Origin: JAGWBJ01 sp034423015
Lineage (GTDB): Bacteria > Chloroflexota > Dehalococcoidia > Lucifugimonadales > JAGWBF01
Reading direction: 5' to 3'
Length of the DNA stretch: 42,995 nt
Assembly (NCBI GenBank): GCA_034423015.1
Contig: DAOUJG010000058.1
Location: 1 to 42,995, forward strand
A model generated the notes under the pieces. That model did no database searches, had not been told where the DNA came from, and saw only the letters and a program-made list of their open reading frames with translations. This document shows positions 15,928-23,817 of the stretch, piece after piece (the first letter of the stretch is position 1; each line of letters begins with the position of its first letter). Both the position numbers and the translations under genes were made by a program.

Positions 15928-16371
15928 CTAGACTACCTCTACCCCGCCCCCGGCCGCCTCTATCTTGTCCTGGGCGGACCGCGTGAACTTGTTGGCCTTG
16001 ACCTGAAGGGCTACGCGCAGCTCACCGTCACCCAGCACCTTGACCGGGTACTTGAGCTTGCGCAGGTACCCCGACTCCACCAACGCCTCGGGGGTCACGT
16101 TGGAGCCCGCGGGGAAGGAGCCGAGGTCGCCGACCTTGATGAGGTGATACCTGGTCTTGAAGATGTTGGTAAAGCCCCGCTTCATGGGCAGTCCCTTTAT
16201 CAGGGGAAGCTGCCCTCCCTCGAAGCCCGGGCGTATGCCCCGGCCCGACCGGGACTTCTGACCCTTCATGCCCCGGCCGGAGTAGCCGCCGTGGCCGCTG
16301 GCGTCGCCGCGGCCCAGCCGCTTGCGGGAGCGCCTCGCCCCCTTGGGCGAGGACACCTGGTGAGCCATCAT
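15928..16371 (-). CDS. rplO: 50S ribosomal protein L15 (uL15)
   Basis: 147 residues. Conserved N-terminal GARRSRKRLGRGDASGHGGYSGRG, read here as the Gly/Arg-rich loop at residues 11-34, followed by KGQKSRSGRGIRPGFEGGQ and PLIKGLPMKRGFTN. Its ATG overlaps the rpmD stop by 4 bp (ATGA). It is a late-assembly 50S protein immediately upstream of secY. Confidence 0.98.
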   Translation of the reverse strand: MMAHQVSSPKGARRSRKRLGRGDASGHGGYSGRGMKGQKSRSGRGIRPGFEGGQLPLIKGLPMKRGFTNIFKTRYHLIKVGDLGSFPAGSNVTPEALVESGYLRKLKYPVKVLGDGELRVALQVKANKFTRSAQDKIEAAGGGVEVV

Positions 16372-16628
16372 TTCTTGGCCTGCGCTTCCTTTCCGCTATT
16401 CTTGACGGTGCGTTTTCGGCCCTGGGACCGGCCGGCGGGCTCGGGCTCCTCTATCTCCTCGACGGTCACCAGGTGGGCCACCTTGTGGACCATCCCCCGG
16501 ATGGATGGGTTGTCCCGGTGCACCACGGTCTGGTTGAGACGCTTCAGACCCAGGGACCGGACCACCTCCCGGTGTCCGGCACGATAGCCGATCTGACTCT
16601 TGGTCCACGTTATGCGGAGAAGCACCAT
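16368..16628 (-). CDS. rpmD: 50S ribosomal protein L30 (uL30) with C-terminal extension
   Basis: 86 residues; most bacterial L30 proteins have about 60. The core LLRITWTKSQIGYRAGHREV...LGLKRLNQTVVHRD...IRGMVHKVAHLVTVEE is complete by about residue 60. The extra 25 residues are a charged, Lys/Glu-rich tail (EPEPAGRSQGRKRTV onward). It lies between rpsE and rplO as usual. Confidence 0.97.
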   Translation of the reverse strand: MVLLRITWTKSQIGYRAGHREVVRSLGLKRLNQTVVHRDNPSIRGMVHKVAHLVTVEEIEEPEPAGRSQGRKRTVKNSGKEAQAKK

Positions 16629-16654
16629 TTTACACCCACGATCTCCAGGAAAGT

Positions 16655-17173
16655 CTACCTGTCCGGCCTGGGGGTGACCTTGCGCTTGGCCAGCTCCTCT
16701 GCCGGGTTACGCAGCTTCTTGAGCGCGTCCAGCGTCGCCGCCACCACGTTGATGTGGTTCCTGGAGCCAAGACACTTGGCCACGCCGTCCTTGACGCCGG
16801 CAAGGTCCAGGACCGCGCGGACGACTCCGGCGGCGATTATTCCGGTACCCGCCGGCGCCGGCTTGATGAGCACCAGGGAGGCGCCCTTCCTGCCCGAGGT
16901 CTCCTGGGGTATGGTGCTGCCCTTCAATGGCACGGTGATCAGCCCCTTCTTGGCCAGGGCGTTCCCCTTCCGGACCGCATCGGGGATGGCCAAGGCCTTT
17001 CCCAGGCCCGCTCCCACGCTGCCTTCGCCGTCGCCGACCACCACCAGGGCATTGAACCGCAGGTTGCGCCCGCCCTTGACCACCTTGGCGATGCGCCGTG
17101 TGAATACCACGCGCTCGTTGAGCCCGCTGGCGTCGGTCCTGTCACCAGTCTGCCGTGAACCTATGGAAACCAT
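16655..17173 (-). CDS. rpsE: 30S ribosomal protein S5 (uS5)
   Basis: 172 residues, normal. Blocks LNERVVFTRRIAKVVKGGRN, FNALVVVGDGEGSVGAGLGKA, PAPAGTGIIAAGVVRAVLDLAG and CLGSRNHINVVAATLDAL are diagnostic. It shapes the mRNA entry channel of the 30S. The ATG shares one base with the rplR stop. Confidence 0.98.
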   Translation of the reverse strand: MVSIGSRQTGDRTDASGLNERVVFTRRIAKVVKGGRNLRFNALVVVGDGEGSVGAGLGKALAIPDAVRKGNALAKKGLITVPLKGSTIPQETSGRKGASLVLIKPAPAGTGIIAAGVVRAVLDLAGVKDGVAKCLGSRNHINVVAATLDALKKLRNPAEELAKRKVTPRPDR

Positions 17174-17538
17174 CAGAAGACCAGACCCCCCTCTCTGGCG
17201 CCGTCGGCAAGGGACTTGACCCTGCCGTGGTACTTGTACCCGCCCCGGTCGAACACCACCTTGGTGGCGCCCTTGGCCATGGCGCGGGTGGCGATTACGC
17301 CACCGACAATCTTGGCGACGTCGGTCTTGGGGACGCTACCCGAAGGCCTCAGCTCAGGCTCGTTGCTGGAGACGGCCGCGATGGTGTGGCCGTGGACGTC
17401 GTCGATGACCTGGGCGTAGATATGCCGGAGGCTTCGAAACACGCACAGCCTGGGCCTGTCGGGCGTCCCATATACCCTCCGACGCACCCTGACGTGCCGT
17501 GCCAGCCGAAGCTTCCTGGAGTCTTTGTCTCTGGGCAT
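17173..17538 (-). CDS. rplR: 50S ribosomal protein L18 (uL18)
   Basis: 121 residues, normal. It has ARHVRVRRRVYGTPDRPRLC, FRSLRHIYAQVIDDVHGHTI and the C-terminal VVFDRGGYKYHGRVKSLADG. It binds 5S rRNA together with L5. One-base stop/start overlaps on both sides (TGATG) mark tight coupling between rplF, rplR and rpsE. Confidence 0.98.
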   Translation of the reverse strand: MPRDKDSRKLRLARHVRVRRRVYGTPDRPRLCVFRSLRHIYAQVIDDVHGHTIAAVSSNEPELRPSGSVPKTDVAKIVGGVIATRAMAKGATKVVFDRGGYKYHGRVKSLADGAREGGLVF

Positions 17539-18122
17539 CAGCTCTTCCTCGCGGCCGCCTTCCCTGGTTTCAGCCGCAGCACCTCGCCGGCGTACCGGAT
17601 ACCCTTCTCCTTGTAGGCATTGGGGGGGCGCACCTTTCGAATGACGGCGGCCACCTGGCCCACTTTCTGCTTGTCGTTGCCCTCCACGTGGACGCGGTTG
17701 TTGCCCTCCACGGTCAGGGTGACTCCCTCCAGGGGCTGGACGTCCACCGGGTGGCTGAAGCCGACGTTGAGGGTTATGCCGGCGCCCGACTGCTGGACCC
17801 TGTAGCCCACCCCCATGAGCTCCAGCGTCTTCCGGTATCCATCGGTGGTGCCGGTGATGGCGTTGGCGATGAGGGTCCGCGTGAGGCCGTGCAGGGAGCG
17901 ATGGAACTTCCTGGCCGACTGGCGCTCCACCATTACCTCGCCGTCCTGGACCCTGACGTTCACCTCGGGATGTATGGGCTGCTTGATGGTCCCCCTGGGC
18001 CCCTTGACGGTCACCTCCGCGTAACCCACGGTAACCTCGACCCCTGCCGGGACGGGTATGGCCTTGCGGCCCAGCCTGGACAGGGTCCTGGTGGGACCGT
18101 TGTTCGTACCGTTACCAGACAT
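17538..18122 (-). CDS. rplF: 50S ribosomal protein L6 (uL6)
   Basis: 194 residues with the two L6 repeats. The N-terminal repeat has SRLGRKAIPVPAGVEVTV and VKGPRGTIKQPIHPEV. The C-terminal one has GVGYRVQQSGAGITLNVGFSH and KVRPPNAYKEKGIRYAGEVL. The start ATG at 18122 overlaps the rpsH end by 11 bp, with GGAGGGGAG upstream inside rpsH. It gives about 12 extra residues before SRLGRK compared with most L6. Confidence 0.97.
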   Translation of the reverse strand: MSGNGTNNGPTRTLSRLGRKAIPVPAGVEVTVGYAEVTVKGPRGTIKQPIHPEVNVRVQDGEVMVERQSARKFHRSLHGLTRTLIANAITGTTDGYRKTLELMGVGYRVQQSGAGITLNVGFSHPVDVQPLEGVTLTVEGNNRVHVEGNDKQKVGQVAAVIRKVRPPNAYKEKGIRYAGEVLRLKPGKAAARKS

Positions 18123-18510
18123 AGCAGAGCAACTCCCCTCCGACTCCCTGGCGCCACGCCTCCCGGCCCGTCTTGAGCCCCCACGAGGTGGACAGGATGG
18201 CGATGCCCAGGCCCCCGTAGACCCTGGGAATCTCCCCCTTGCCGACGTAGACCCGGAGGCCCGGCTTGCTCACCCGTTTCAGCCCGTTGATGGCGGGCTC
18301 CCGCCCCTCCCTGTAGGCCAGATGGACCCGGAGCATGGGGCGCGGCTGGGCACGGAGCATGTCGAAGTCCCTGATGAAGCCCTCGTCCTTCAGGATGCGG
18401 GCGATGCCCAGCTTGATCTTGGACACGGGCATCACCAGGGAGTCGTGCCTCATCCCCTGGGCGTTGCGTATGCGTGTAAGCATGTCGGCGATTGGGTCTG
18501 TAACGGGCAT
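18112..18510 (-). CDS. rpsH: 30S ribosomal protein S8 (uS8)
   Basis: 132 residues. It starts with the near-invariant DPIADMLTRIRNAQ and contains SKIKLGIARILKDEGFI and SKPGLRVYVGKGEIPRVYGGLGIAILSTS (residues about 81-109). In many bacteria it autoregulates the spc operon. It lies 17 bp after rpsN. Confidence 0.98.
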   Translation of the reverse strand: MPVTDPIADMLTRIRNAQGMRHDSLVMPVSKIKLGIARILKDEGFIRDFDMLRAQPRPMLRVHLAYREGREPAINGLKRVSKPGLRVYVGKGEIPRVYGGLGIAILSTSWGLKTGREAWRQGVGGELLCYVW

Positions 18511-18527
18511 GGCTACTTATTCTCCGG

Positions 18528-18713
18528 CTACCAGCTGGCCTTCTTGACCCCGGGCAGCTCTCCATTCAGGCTCAGCTGCCTGAAACAGATGCGGCACAGG
18601 CCAAAGTAGCGTATGTAGGCCCTGGGCCTGCCGCACTGGTGGCAGCGGTTGTGATGGCGCACCGCGAACTTCTGGGTCCTCTTCCACTTCTGTATCTTCG
18701 AAGTCTTGGCCAA
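18528..18713 (-). CDS. rpsN: 30S ribosomal protein S14, zinc-binding type (uS14, type Z)
   Basis: 61 residues, the short zinc form. The ligands are the CHQC and CRIC pairs, and the ending LNGELPGVKKASW is typical. It sits between rplE (9 bp) and rpsH, its normal spc position. Confidence 0.98.
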   Translation of the reverse strand: MAKTSKIQKWKRTQKFAVRHHNRCHQCGRPRAYIRYFGLCRICFRQLSLNGELPGVKKASW

Positions 18714-18722
18714 CGCCCTTCT

Positions 18723-19499
18723 CTATTCCGAACGGACGAAAGGCATCCCCAGCAGCGCGAGAAGCCGGGACGCCTCGGCATCCGTCCTAGACGTGGTGGT
18801 CATCGTCACCTGAAAGCCGCGGATGCGCTCTATTCCTCCGTAGTCGATCTCCGGGAATATGATCTGCTCCCTGATTCCCATGGAGTAGTTGCCACGGCCG
18901 TCGAAGCTGGACGCGGGCACTCCCCGGAAGTCCCGGATGCGGGGCAGGGCCGTGTTGACCAGGCGGTCCATGAAGTAGTACATCATGTGCCCGCGAAGGG
19001 TCACGCACATCCCGATGGGATTCCCCTCCCTCAGCTTGAAGTTGGCGATGGACTTTCTCGCCCTGGTGACGATGGGCTTTTGGCCCGTCATGGCCGTAAG
19101 ATCGGCTGCCGTGCTCTCCAGGGCCCGGGCGTTGGTCAGCGCCTCCCCAAGTCCCACGTTAAGCACGATCTTCGTGAGCTTGGGCACCTGCATCACGTTC
19201 TTGTAGCTGAACTCCTTGAGCATGGCTGGGACCACCTGGGAGCGGTACAGCTCCAGGAGCCGAGGCAGCGGCTGGGCGGGAGCGGCGCCGTTGGTCGCCC
19301 CGTCCTGTGCCACGGCATCGTCCGCGGCGGCCTGCGCCTCGGGCGCGGGCTCTTTGGCCGCGGCTTTGGTGCGGCGCCGGCCCTTGGCCCCCTCGCTCTG
19401 CCGCGCCGTGGTCCTCTTCTTTGGCGCGGGCTTGGCTTCGGGAGCCGCTTCGGCCGGGGCTTGGGCCTCTAGTCGATCGTCTCCCTGCACCTCAGACAT
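18723..19499 (-). CDS. rplE: 50S ribosomal protein L5 (uL5) with long N-terminal extension
   Basis: 258 residues against about 180 normally. The L5 core begins near residue 80 (PRLLELYRSQVVPAMLKEF) and is canonical: KNVMQVPKLTKIVLNVGLGEA, then TGQKPIVTRARKSIANFKLR and GIREQIIFPEIDYG. The first 78 residues are Ala/Pro/Lys/Glu rich with basic KKRTTARQ and GRRRTKAAAK stretches. The ATG at 19499 lies inside the end of rplX, a 31-bp overlap. No internal ATG occurs before the core, so the extension is probably translated. L5 binds 5S rRNA with L18 and contacts the 30S head. Confidence 0.95.
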   Translation of the reverse strand: MSEVQGDDRLEAQAPAEAAPEAKPAPKKRTTARQSEGAKGRRRTKAAAKEPAPEAQAAADDAVAQDGATNGAAPAQPLPRLLELYRSQVVPAMLKEFSYKNVMQVPKLTKIVLNVGLGEALTNARALESTAADLTAMTGQKPIVTRARKSIANFKLREGNPIGMCVTLRGHMMYYFMDRLVNTALPRIRDFRGVPASSFDGRGNYSMGIREQIIFPEIDYGGIERIRGFQVTMTTTSRTDAEASRLLALLGMPFVRSE

Positions 19500-19780
19500 A
19501 CCCTTACCTTCCTACCATCGTCCAAGACGCTGAAGGTTGCCCTGGTCGTCTTGTCGCACTTGTTGCACACCAACATCACGTTGGAGATGTGGATTGGCGC
19601 CTCTTTCTGTATCCGCCCCGCCTGCCTCACGCCGGGCTGCGGCTTCATGTGGCGGACCACCATGTTGACGCCCTCGATGGTGACACGGTCCTGGGGACTC
19701 ATCACCCTGTCCACCCGGCCGGTCTTGCCCTTCTCCTTGCCGGCTATGACCATCACGGTGTCGCCCTTGCGTACCTTCAT
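19469..19780 (-). CDS. rplX: 50S ribosomal protein L24 (uL24)
   Basis: 103 residues. KOW motif at the start (MKVRKGDTVMVIAGKEKGKT), then VEGVN-type GVNMVVRHMKPQP and GRIQKEAPIHISNVMLVC. Two CxxC pairs (CNKC and CLRC) suggest a zinc-binding C-terminal part. It is one of the first proteins to bind 23S rRNA. It overlaps the start of rplE. Confidence 0.98.
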   Translation of the reverse strand: MKVRKGDTVMVIAGKEKGKTGRVDRVMSPQDRVTIEGVNMVVRHMKPQPGVRQAGRIQKEAPIHISNVMLVCNKCDKTTRATFSVLDDGRKVRVCLRCRETID

Positions 19781-19796
19781 CTCACTACCTCGGGCA

Positions 19797-20168
19797 TCAG
19801 ACCACCTCGGGGGCCAGGGACACGATGCGCATGAAGCCCCGGTCCCTCAGCTCCCGGGCCACGGGCCCGAATATGCGGGTGCCCCGGGGCGTGCTCTGTC
19901 TCTCCACCACCAGAACGGCGGCGTTGTCGTCAAAGCGCACGTAGCTGCCGTCGGGCCTCCGGTACGGTTGCGCCACCCTCACTATCACGGCCCGGACCAC
20001 CTCACCCTTCTTCACCTGGGCCATGGGCGCCGCTTCCTTCACCGACCCCACTATGATGTCTCCCAGGGAGGCGTAGCGTCTCCGGCTGCTTCCCGGGATG
20101 TTGATGCACATGATCTCTTTGGCGCCGCTGTTATCGGCGACCGACAAACGGGAGAAGGTCTGGATCAC
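19797..20168 (-). CDS. rplN: 50S ribosomal protein L14 (uL14)
   Basis: 123 residues, canonical. MIQTFSRLSVADNSGAKEIM, KKGEVVRAVIVRVAQPYRRPDG and FGPVARELRDRGFMRIVSLAPEV are diagnostic. The start is GTG at 20168 and overlaps the rpsQ stop as GTGA, so its translation probably depends on ribosomes leaving the long acidic rpsQ tail. Confidence 0.98.
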   Translation of the reverse strand: MIQTFSRLSVADNSGAKEIMCINIPGSSRRRYASLGDIIVGSVKEAAPMAQVKKGEVVRAVIVRVAQPYRRPDGSYVRFDDNAAVLVVERQSTPRGTRIFGPVARELRDRGFMRIVSLAPEVV

Positions 20169-20917
20169 TTTCTCTCCTCCTCTTCCACGGCGTCTCCCTC
20201 GCCATCGACGGGGACCGCCCCCTCCTCGCCTTCGCCGGCGTCCGCCTTTTCGTCTTCAGACGCGTCCTCTTCCAGCGACGCTTGGGGTTCCTCTTGCTGC
20301 TCGGGCTCTTCTTCGACAGACTCTTCTTCGTGGAGGGCCTGGGGCTCGTCGTCCTCCGGCTCCTGGGCTTCGATTTCTTCGTCCTCGGGGTCTTCTTCCT
20401 CCGGACCCTCTTCGTCCTCCACTAGGTCCTGGGTCTCGTCCCCGTCATCTTCGGAGTCATCGTCGGGCTCTCCGTCGTCAGCCTCTTCCTCCAACTCGTC
20501 GACGGACTCCTCGTCATCCATCGCCGCGGGCGCGTCTTCGGGCTCGGGCTCGGGGGCCTCTTCTGCCGTGTCCACCGGCCCGGCCGCTATGGCTTGGGCC
20601 GCGGCATGCTCGCGCTCCTCGGTGAGCAGACCCTCGTCGAGCTCGGCGGGCTTCACCTCGGCGACCTCCCGCCTCTGGACGATCTCCACCACCCGCCATT
20701 TCTTCATCCTGGACAGGGGCCGGGTCTCCTCGATCCGGACCATGTCCCCGATTCGGCACTCATTGTCCCGGTCGTGGGCGAAGAACCGCGTGATGCGGCG
20801 TATGCTCTTCTTGTAGAGCCGGTGTCGCTGCTGCCACCTCACGGCGACCAGCACCGTCTTGTCCATCTTGTCGCTGACGACCTCGCCCTGCCGTACTTTA
20901 CGCCTCCCATCGGGCAT
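20165..20917 (-). CDS. rpsQ: 30S ribosomal protein S17 (uS17) with a ~135-residue acidic tail
   Basis: 250 residues; bacterial S17 is usually 80-100. The S17 OB-fold core lies at about residues 5-85 (GEVVSDKMDKTVLVAV; FFAHDRDNECRIGDMVRIEE; RPLSRMKKWRVVEIV). After a linker (86-115) comes a low-complexity acidic region. By my count 72 of residues 111-250 are Asp or Glu, with very few basic residues. The region stays in frame and ends in a normal stop that overlaps the rplN GTG, so it is a real part of this gene rather than a fused ORF. The ATG follows the rpmC stop directly (TAGATG). Role of the tail unknown. Confidence 0.96.
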   Translation of the reverse strand: MPDGRRKVRQGEVVSDKMDKTVLVAVRWQQRHRLYKKSIRRITRFFAHDRDNECRIGDMVRIEETRPLSRMKKWRVVEIVQRREVAEVKPAELDEGLLTEEREHAAAQAIAAGPVDTAEEAPEPEPEDAPAAMDDEESVDELEEEADDGEPDDDSEDDGDETQDLVEDEEGPEEEDPEDEEIEAQEPEDDEPQALHEEESVEEEPEQQEEPQASLEEDASEDEKADAGEGEEGAVPVDGEGDAVEEEERK

Positions 20918-21115
20918 CTATCTCACCCCTGCCTCTCGCTCTCGTGCCACGGTGATGAGGCGTGCGATGTTCTTCCGGGCTGTCCGGATCTGCGCCGTGT
21001 TGCCGAGCTGCTTGGTTGCCACCCGGAAACGGAGGTTCAGAAGCTCCTTGCGGGAGTCTTCCAGCTCCTTTTGGAGCTCCTCGTCGGTGAGCTGTCTTAT
21101 CTCGTGGGCTCTCAT
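20918..21115 (-). CDS. rpmC: 50S ribosomal protein L29 (uL29)
   Basis: 65 residues. It has the two-helix form: MRAHEIRQLTDEELQKELED and LLNLRFRVATKQLGNTAQIR, ending TARKNIARLITVARERE. It lies near the peptide exit tunnel. The stop is followed with no gap by the rpsQ ATG. 43 bp separate it from rplP. Confidence 0.98.
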   Translation of the reverse strand: MRAHEIRQLTDEELQKELEDSRKELLNLRFRVATKQLGNTAQIRTARKNIARLITVAREREAGVR

Positions 21116-21158
21116 GTGACTCTATTCCAGGACCCTTTCAGCCCTGTGATAGTACCGT

Positions 21159-21587
21159 CTACCCGGCCTCGGCGAGAGCGGCGTCCCGCCTGACGGCCTT
21201 GGTGGCAATGGGAAGCTTATGGGCGCCCAGGCGCAGCGCCTCCATGGCCAGGTCCTCCCGGACTCCCCCCACCTCGAAGAGTACCCGCCCGGGCTTGACC
21301 ACGGCCACCCAGTGGTCCACGGCGGCCTTCCCGCCGCCCATACGGGTCTCGGCGGGTTTCTTGCTGACCCCCTTGTCGGAGAACAGCCGCACCCATACCT
21401 GTCCGCCCCTCCTGAGGTGGCGGGTTATGGCTATACGGGCGGCCTCAATCTGCCGGGCGGTTATCCAGTGGGCCTCCAGGGCCTTGAGCCCGAACTCGCC
21501 GAAGTCCAGGCTGTTGTTGGAGGTGGCCTTTCCCCGCCGGTGTCCCCGGTGCATCTTGCGGTACTTGACCCTTTTAGGTTGCAACAT
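21159..21587 (-). CDS. rplP: 50S ribosomal protein L16 (uL16)
   Basis: 142 residues. MLQPKRVKYRKMHRGHRRGK, FGEFGLKALEAHWITARQIEAAR and FSDKGVSKKPAETRMGGGKA are the family signatures. It sits near the A-site tRNA elbow. The start overlaps the end of rpsC by 14 bp. Confidence 0.98.
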   Translation of the reverse strand: MLQPKRVKYRKMHRGHRRGKATSNNSLDFGEFGLKALEAHWITARQIEAARIAITRHLRRGGQVWVRLFSDKGVSKKPAETRMGGGKAAVDHWVAVVKPGRVLFEVGGVREDLAMEALRLGAHKLPIATKAVRRDAALAEAG

Positions 21588-22326
21588 CGACTGCCTCCTC
21601 GGTGGCGCCTTCCTCGTCCTCGGGCTCGTCCGAGGGGATGGTCACTTCGATGGTCTCCAACTCCTCGGCTCGCTCCTCGGGAGGAGGCGGAAGGATGTCG
21701 CCCTTGTAGATCCAAACCTTGACACCGATGCACCCCATCATCGTGCGCGCCTCGGTGATGCTGTAGTCGATATCGGCCCGGAGGGTGTGCAGGGGCACCC
21801 GGCCCTCCATGTACTTCTCCCGGCGGGCGATCTCCGACCCGGTGATGCGCCCTTTGACTATCACCTTTATGCCCTGCGCCCCCGCCTGCATCGCCCGCTG
21901 GGCGGCCTGGCGCATGGCCCTTCGGTAGGACACCCGGCGCTCCAGCTGGTCGGCGATGTTCCTCGCCACCAGGTAGGAGTTGAGCTCGGGCTGGGATATC
22001 TCCATTATGTTCAGCTGTATCCGCTTGTTTGTAATGCCCTCCAGGCGGCTCCTGAGCCTCTTGACCCGCTCCCCGTCCCTGCCGATGAGTATGCCGGGGC
22101 GGGCCGAGTGGACGTTCACCACGATGTCCTGGGCGCCCCGGTCGATCTCCGTGCGGGCGATCCCAGCGTTGGAAAAGCCGCGGTACTCGCTCTCGATGGC
22201 GTGGCGTATCTGGAGGTCCTCCAGCACCAGGGTACGGTAGTCCCGGCCGTTGGGGGCATACCAGTGGGTCTGCCAGTCCTTGACGATACCGAGCCTGAAC
22301 CCTATCGGGTGGGTCTTGTGGCCCAT
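21574..22326 (-). CDS. rpsC: 30S ribosomal protein S3 (uS3)
   Basis: 250 residues. The N-terminal MGHKTHPIGFRLGIVKDW, the KH domain around SARPGILIGRDGERVKRLR and the C-terminal GRITGSEIARREKYMEGRVP are canonical. After WIYKGDILP a 40-residue Glu-rich tail follows, a common and milder form of the acidic extensions seen in this cluster. The ATG directly follows the rplV stop (TAGATG). Confidence 0.98.
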   Translation of the reverse strand: MGHKTHPIGFRLGIVKDWQTHWYAPNGRDYRTLVLEDLQIRHAIESEYRGFSNAGIARTEIDRGAQDIVVNVHSARPGILIGRDGERVKRLRSRLEGITNKRIQLNIMEISQPELNSYLVARNIADQLERRVSYRRAMRQAAQRAMQAGAQGIKVIVKGRITGSEIARREKYMEGRVPLHTLRADIDYSITEARTMMGCIGVKVWIYKGDILPPPPEERAEELETIEVTIPSDEPEDEEGATEEAVDVAT

Positions 22327-22671
22327 CTAGGAGACCTCCTCCTCGTCCACGACCACGGTCACGTGGCTGGAGCGCTTGGTGATGCGCCCCACCCGTCCCC
22401 GGGCCCTGGGGCGGAACCTCTTGAGGGATGGCGCCTGGTCGGCCACCACCTTTACGATCACCAGGCCGTCGGGGTCCATCAGCAGGTTGTTCTCGGCGTT
22501 GGCGGAGGCCGAGCGCACCGTCTTGGCCACCACCCTTGCCCAGGGGGAAGGCAGGAGCCCCAGGGTGTCCAGGGCATCGTTGACCTTCATGCCCCGGACC
22601 AGGTCCATTATGGGCTTGAGCCTCTTGGGAGAGGCCCCCACGTTCCTGGATACTGCTTTGACTTCGGGCAC
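22327..22671 (-). CDS. rplV: 50S ribosomal protein L22 (uL22)
   Basis: 114 residues, normal. SPKRLKPIMDLVRGMKVNDAL, VVAKTVRSASANAENNLLMD and the exit-tunnel hairpin FRPRARGRVGRITKRSSHV are seen. It lies 15 bp after rpsS in the standard S10 order. Confidence 0.98.
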   Translation of the reverse strand: MPEVKAVSRNVGASPKRLKPIMDLVRGMKVNDALDTLGLLPSPWARVVAKTVRSASANAENNLLMDPDGLVIVKVVADQAPSLKRFRPRARGRVGRITKRSSHVTVVVDEEEVS

Positions 22672-22686
22672 GGGCGCTCTCTCCGA

Positions 22687-22977
22687 CTACCGGCGTCCCA
22701 GCGAGGATGTCCGCTCCGACCGGGCTACGTGGCCGCGGAAGGTGCGGGTGGGGGCGAACTCACCCAGCTTGTGGCCCACCATGTTCTCCGTGATGAACAC
22801 CGGAACGTGCCTCCGGCCGTCGTGCACCGCGATGGTCAGCCCGACCATCTCGGGCATTATCGTGGAGGCCCGGGACCATGTGCGTATCACCGTCTTGATG
22901 CCGGCGCCCTGGACGGCCAGCACCTTCTTCTCCAACTTCGGATGGACGTAGGGGCCCTTCTTCGTCGACCTGGACAT
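22687..22977 (-). CDS. rpsS: 30S ribosomal protein S19 (uS19)
   Basis: 96 residues. MSRSTKKGPYVHPKLEKKV, WSRASTIMPEMVGLTIAVHDG and HVPVFITENMVGHKLGEFAPT are diagnostic. It pairs with S13 in the 30S head. 3 bp after rplB. Confidence 0.98.
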   Translation of the reverse strand: MSRSTKKGPYVHPKLEKKVLAVQGAGIKTVIRTWSRASTIMPEMVGLTIAVHDGRRHVPVFITENMVGHKLGEFAPTRTFRGHVARSERTSSLGRR

Positions 22978-22980
22978 CCC

Positions 22981-23814
22981 TTACCTCCTCCCTCTCCTTC
23001 GCACGATGAAGCTGCTGCTGTTCTTCTTCTTTCGCCGGGTCTTCAGACCCATGGCGGACTTGCCCCAGGGGGTCTTGGGGCCGGGCATTCCCACCGGGGA
23101 CCTTCCCTCGCCGCCGCCGTGGGGGTGGTCCCTGGGGGTCATGGCCACGCCGCGCACCTGGGAGCGGCGTCCCTTGTACCGGTTCTTCCCGGCCTTGCCC
23201 AGCTTCACGTTCTTGTGGTCGGGGTTCCCGACCTGTCCCACCGTCGCCCGGCAGTCCACCAGCACCCGCCTGATCTCTCCCGAGGGCAGGCGGATGAGCA
23301 CGTAGAGGCCCTCCCGGGAGAGCACCTGGGCCGCCACGCCGGCGCTCCTGACGATCTGGCCGCCGCGCCCAGGCGTCAGCTCCATGTTGTGTACCAGGGT
23401 GCCGGCGGGGATGTGGCGGAGGGGCAGGCAGTTCCCGGGCTTGATCTCCGCCCGGGAGCCCGACTCCACACGGTCCCCCACGGTAAGGCCGATGGGGGCG
23501 AGGATGTACCGCTTCTCTCCGTCCACGTAGTGGATGAGGGCGATGCGCGCCGACCTGTTGGGGTCGTACTCGATGGAGGCTATCTTGCCGGGGATGCCGT
23601 CCTTGTCCCGCTTGAAGTCGATAACCCTGTACGCCCGCTTGTTGCCGCCGCCCCGGTGCCGGACGGTTATCCTTCCATTGCGGTTGCGCCCCGCCTTGTT
23701 GGCCAGGGGGCTCAGCAGGGACTTCTCCGGCTTCTTCCGGGTTATCTCCTCGAAGGACGGCCACGCGGCACGCCTGGTGCCGGGGGTCATGGGCCTCAGG
23801 TTTCTGAGAGGCAT
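22981..23814 (-). CDS. rplB: 50S ribosomal protein L2 (uL2)
   Basis: 277 residues, canonical. It has TPGTRRAAWPSFEEIT, NRNGRITVRHRGGGNKRAYR, and the peptidyl-transferase-proximal loop TPRDHPHGGGEGRSPVG near residue 222-238 containing the functionally important His. It ends with a Lys/Arg/Ser-rich tail. It starts 4 bases after the rplW stop. Confidence 0.98.
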   Translation of the reverse strand: MPLRNLRPMTPGTRRAAWPSFEEITRKKPEKSLLSPLANKAGRNRNGRITVRHRGGGNKRAYRVIDFKRDKDGIPGKIASIEYDPNRSARIALIHYVDGEKRYILAPIGLTVGDRVESGSRAEIKPGNCLPLRHIPAGTLVHNMELTPGRGGQIVRSAGVAAQVLSREGLYVLIRLPSGEIRRVLVDCRATVGQVGNPDHKNVKLGKAGKNRYKGRRSQVRGVAMTPRDHPHGGGEGRSPVGMPGPKTPWGKSAMGLKTRRKKKNSSSFIVRRRGRR

Positions 23815-23817
23815 TCT

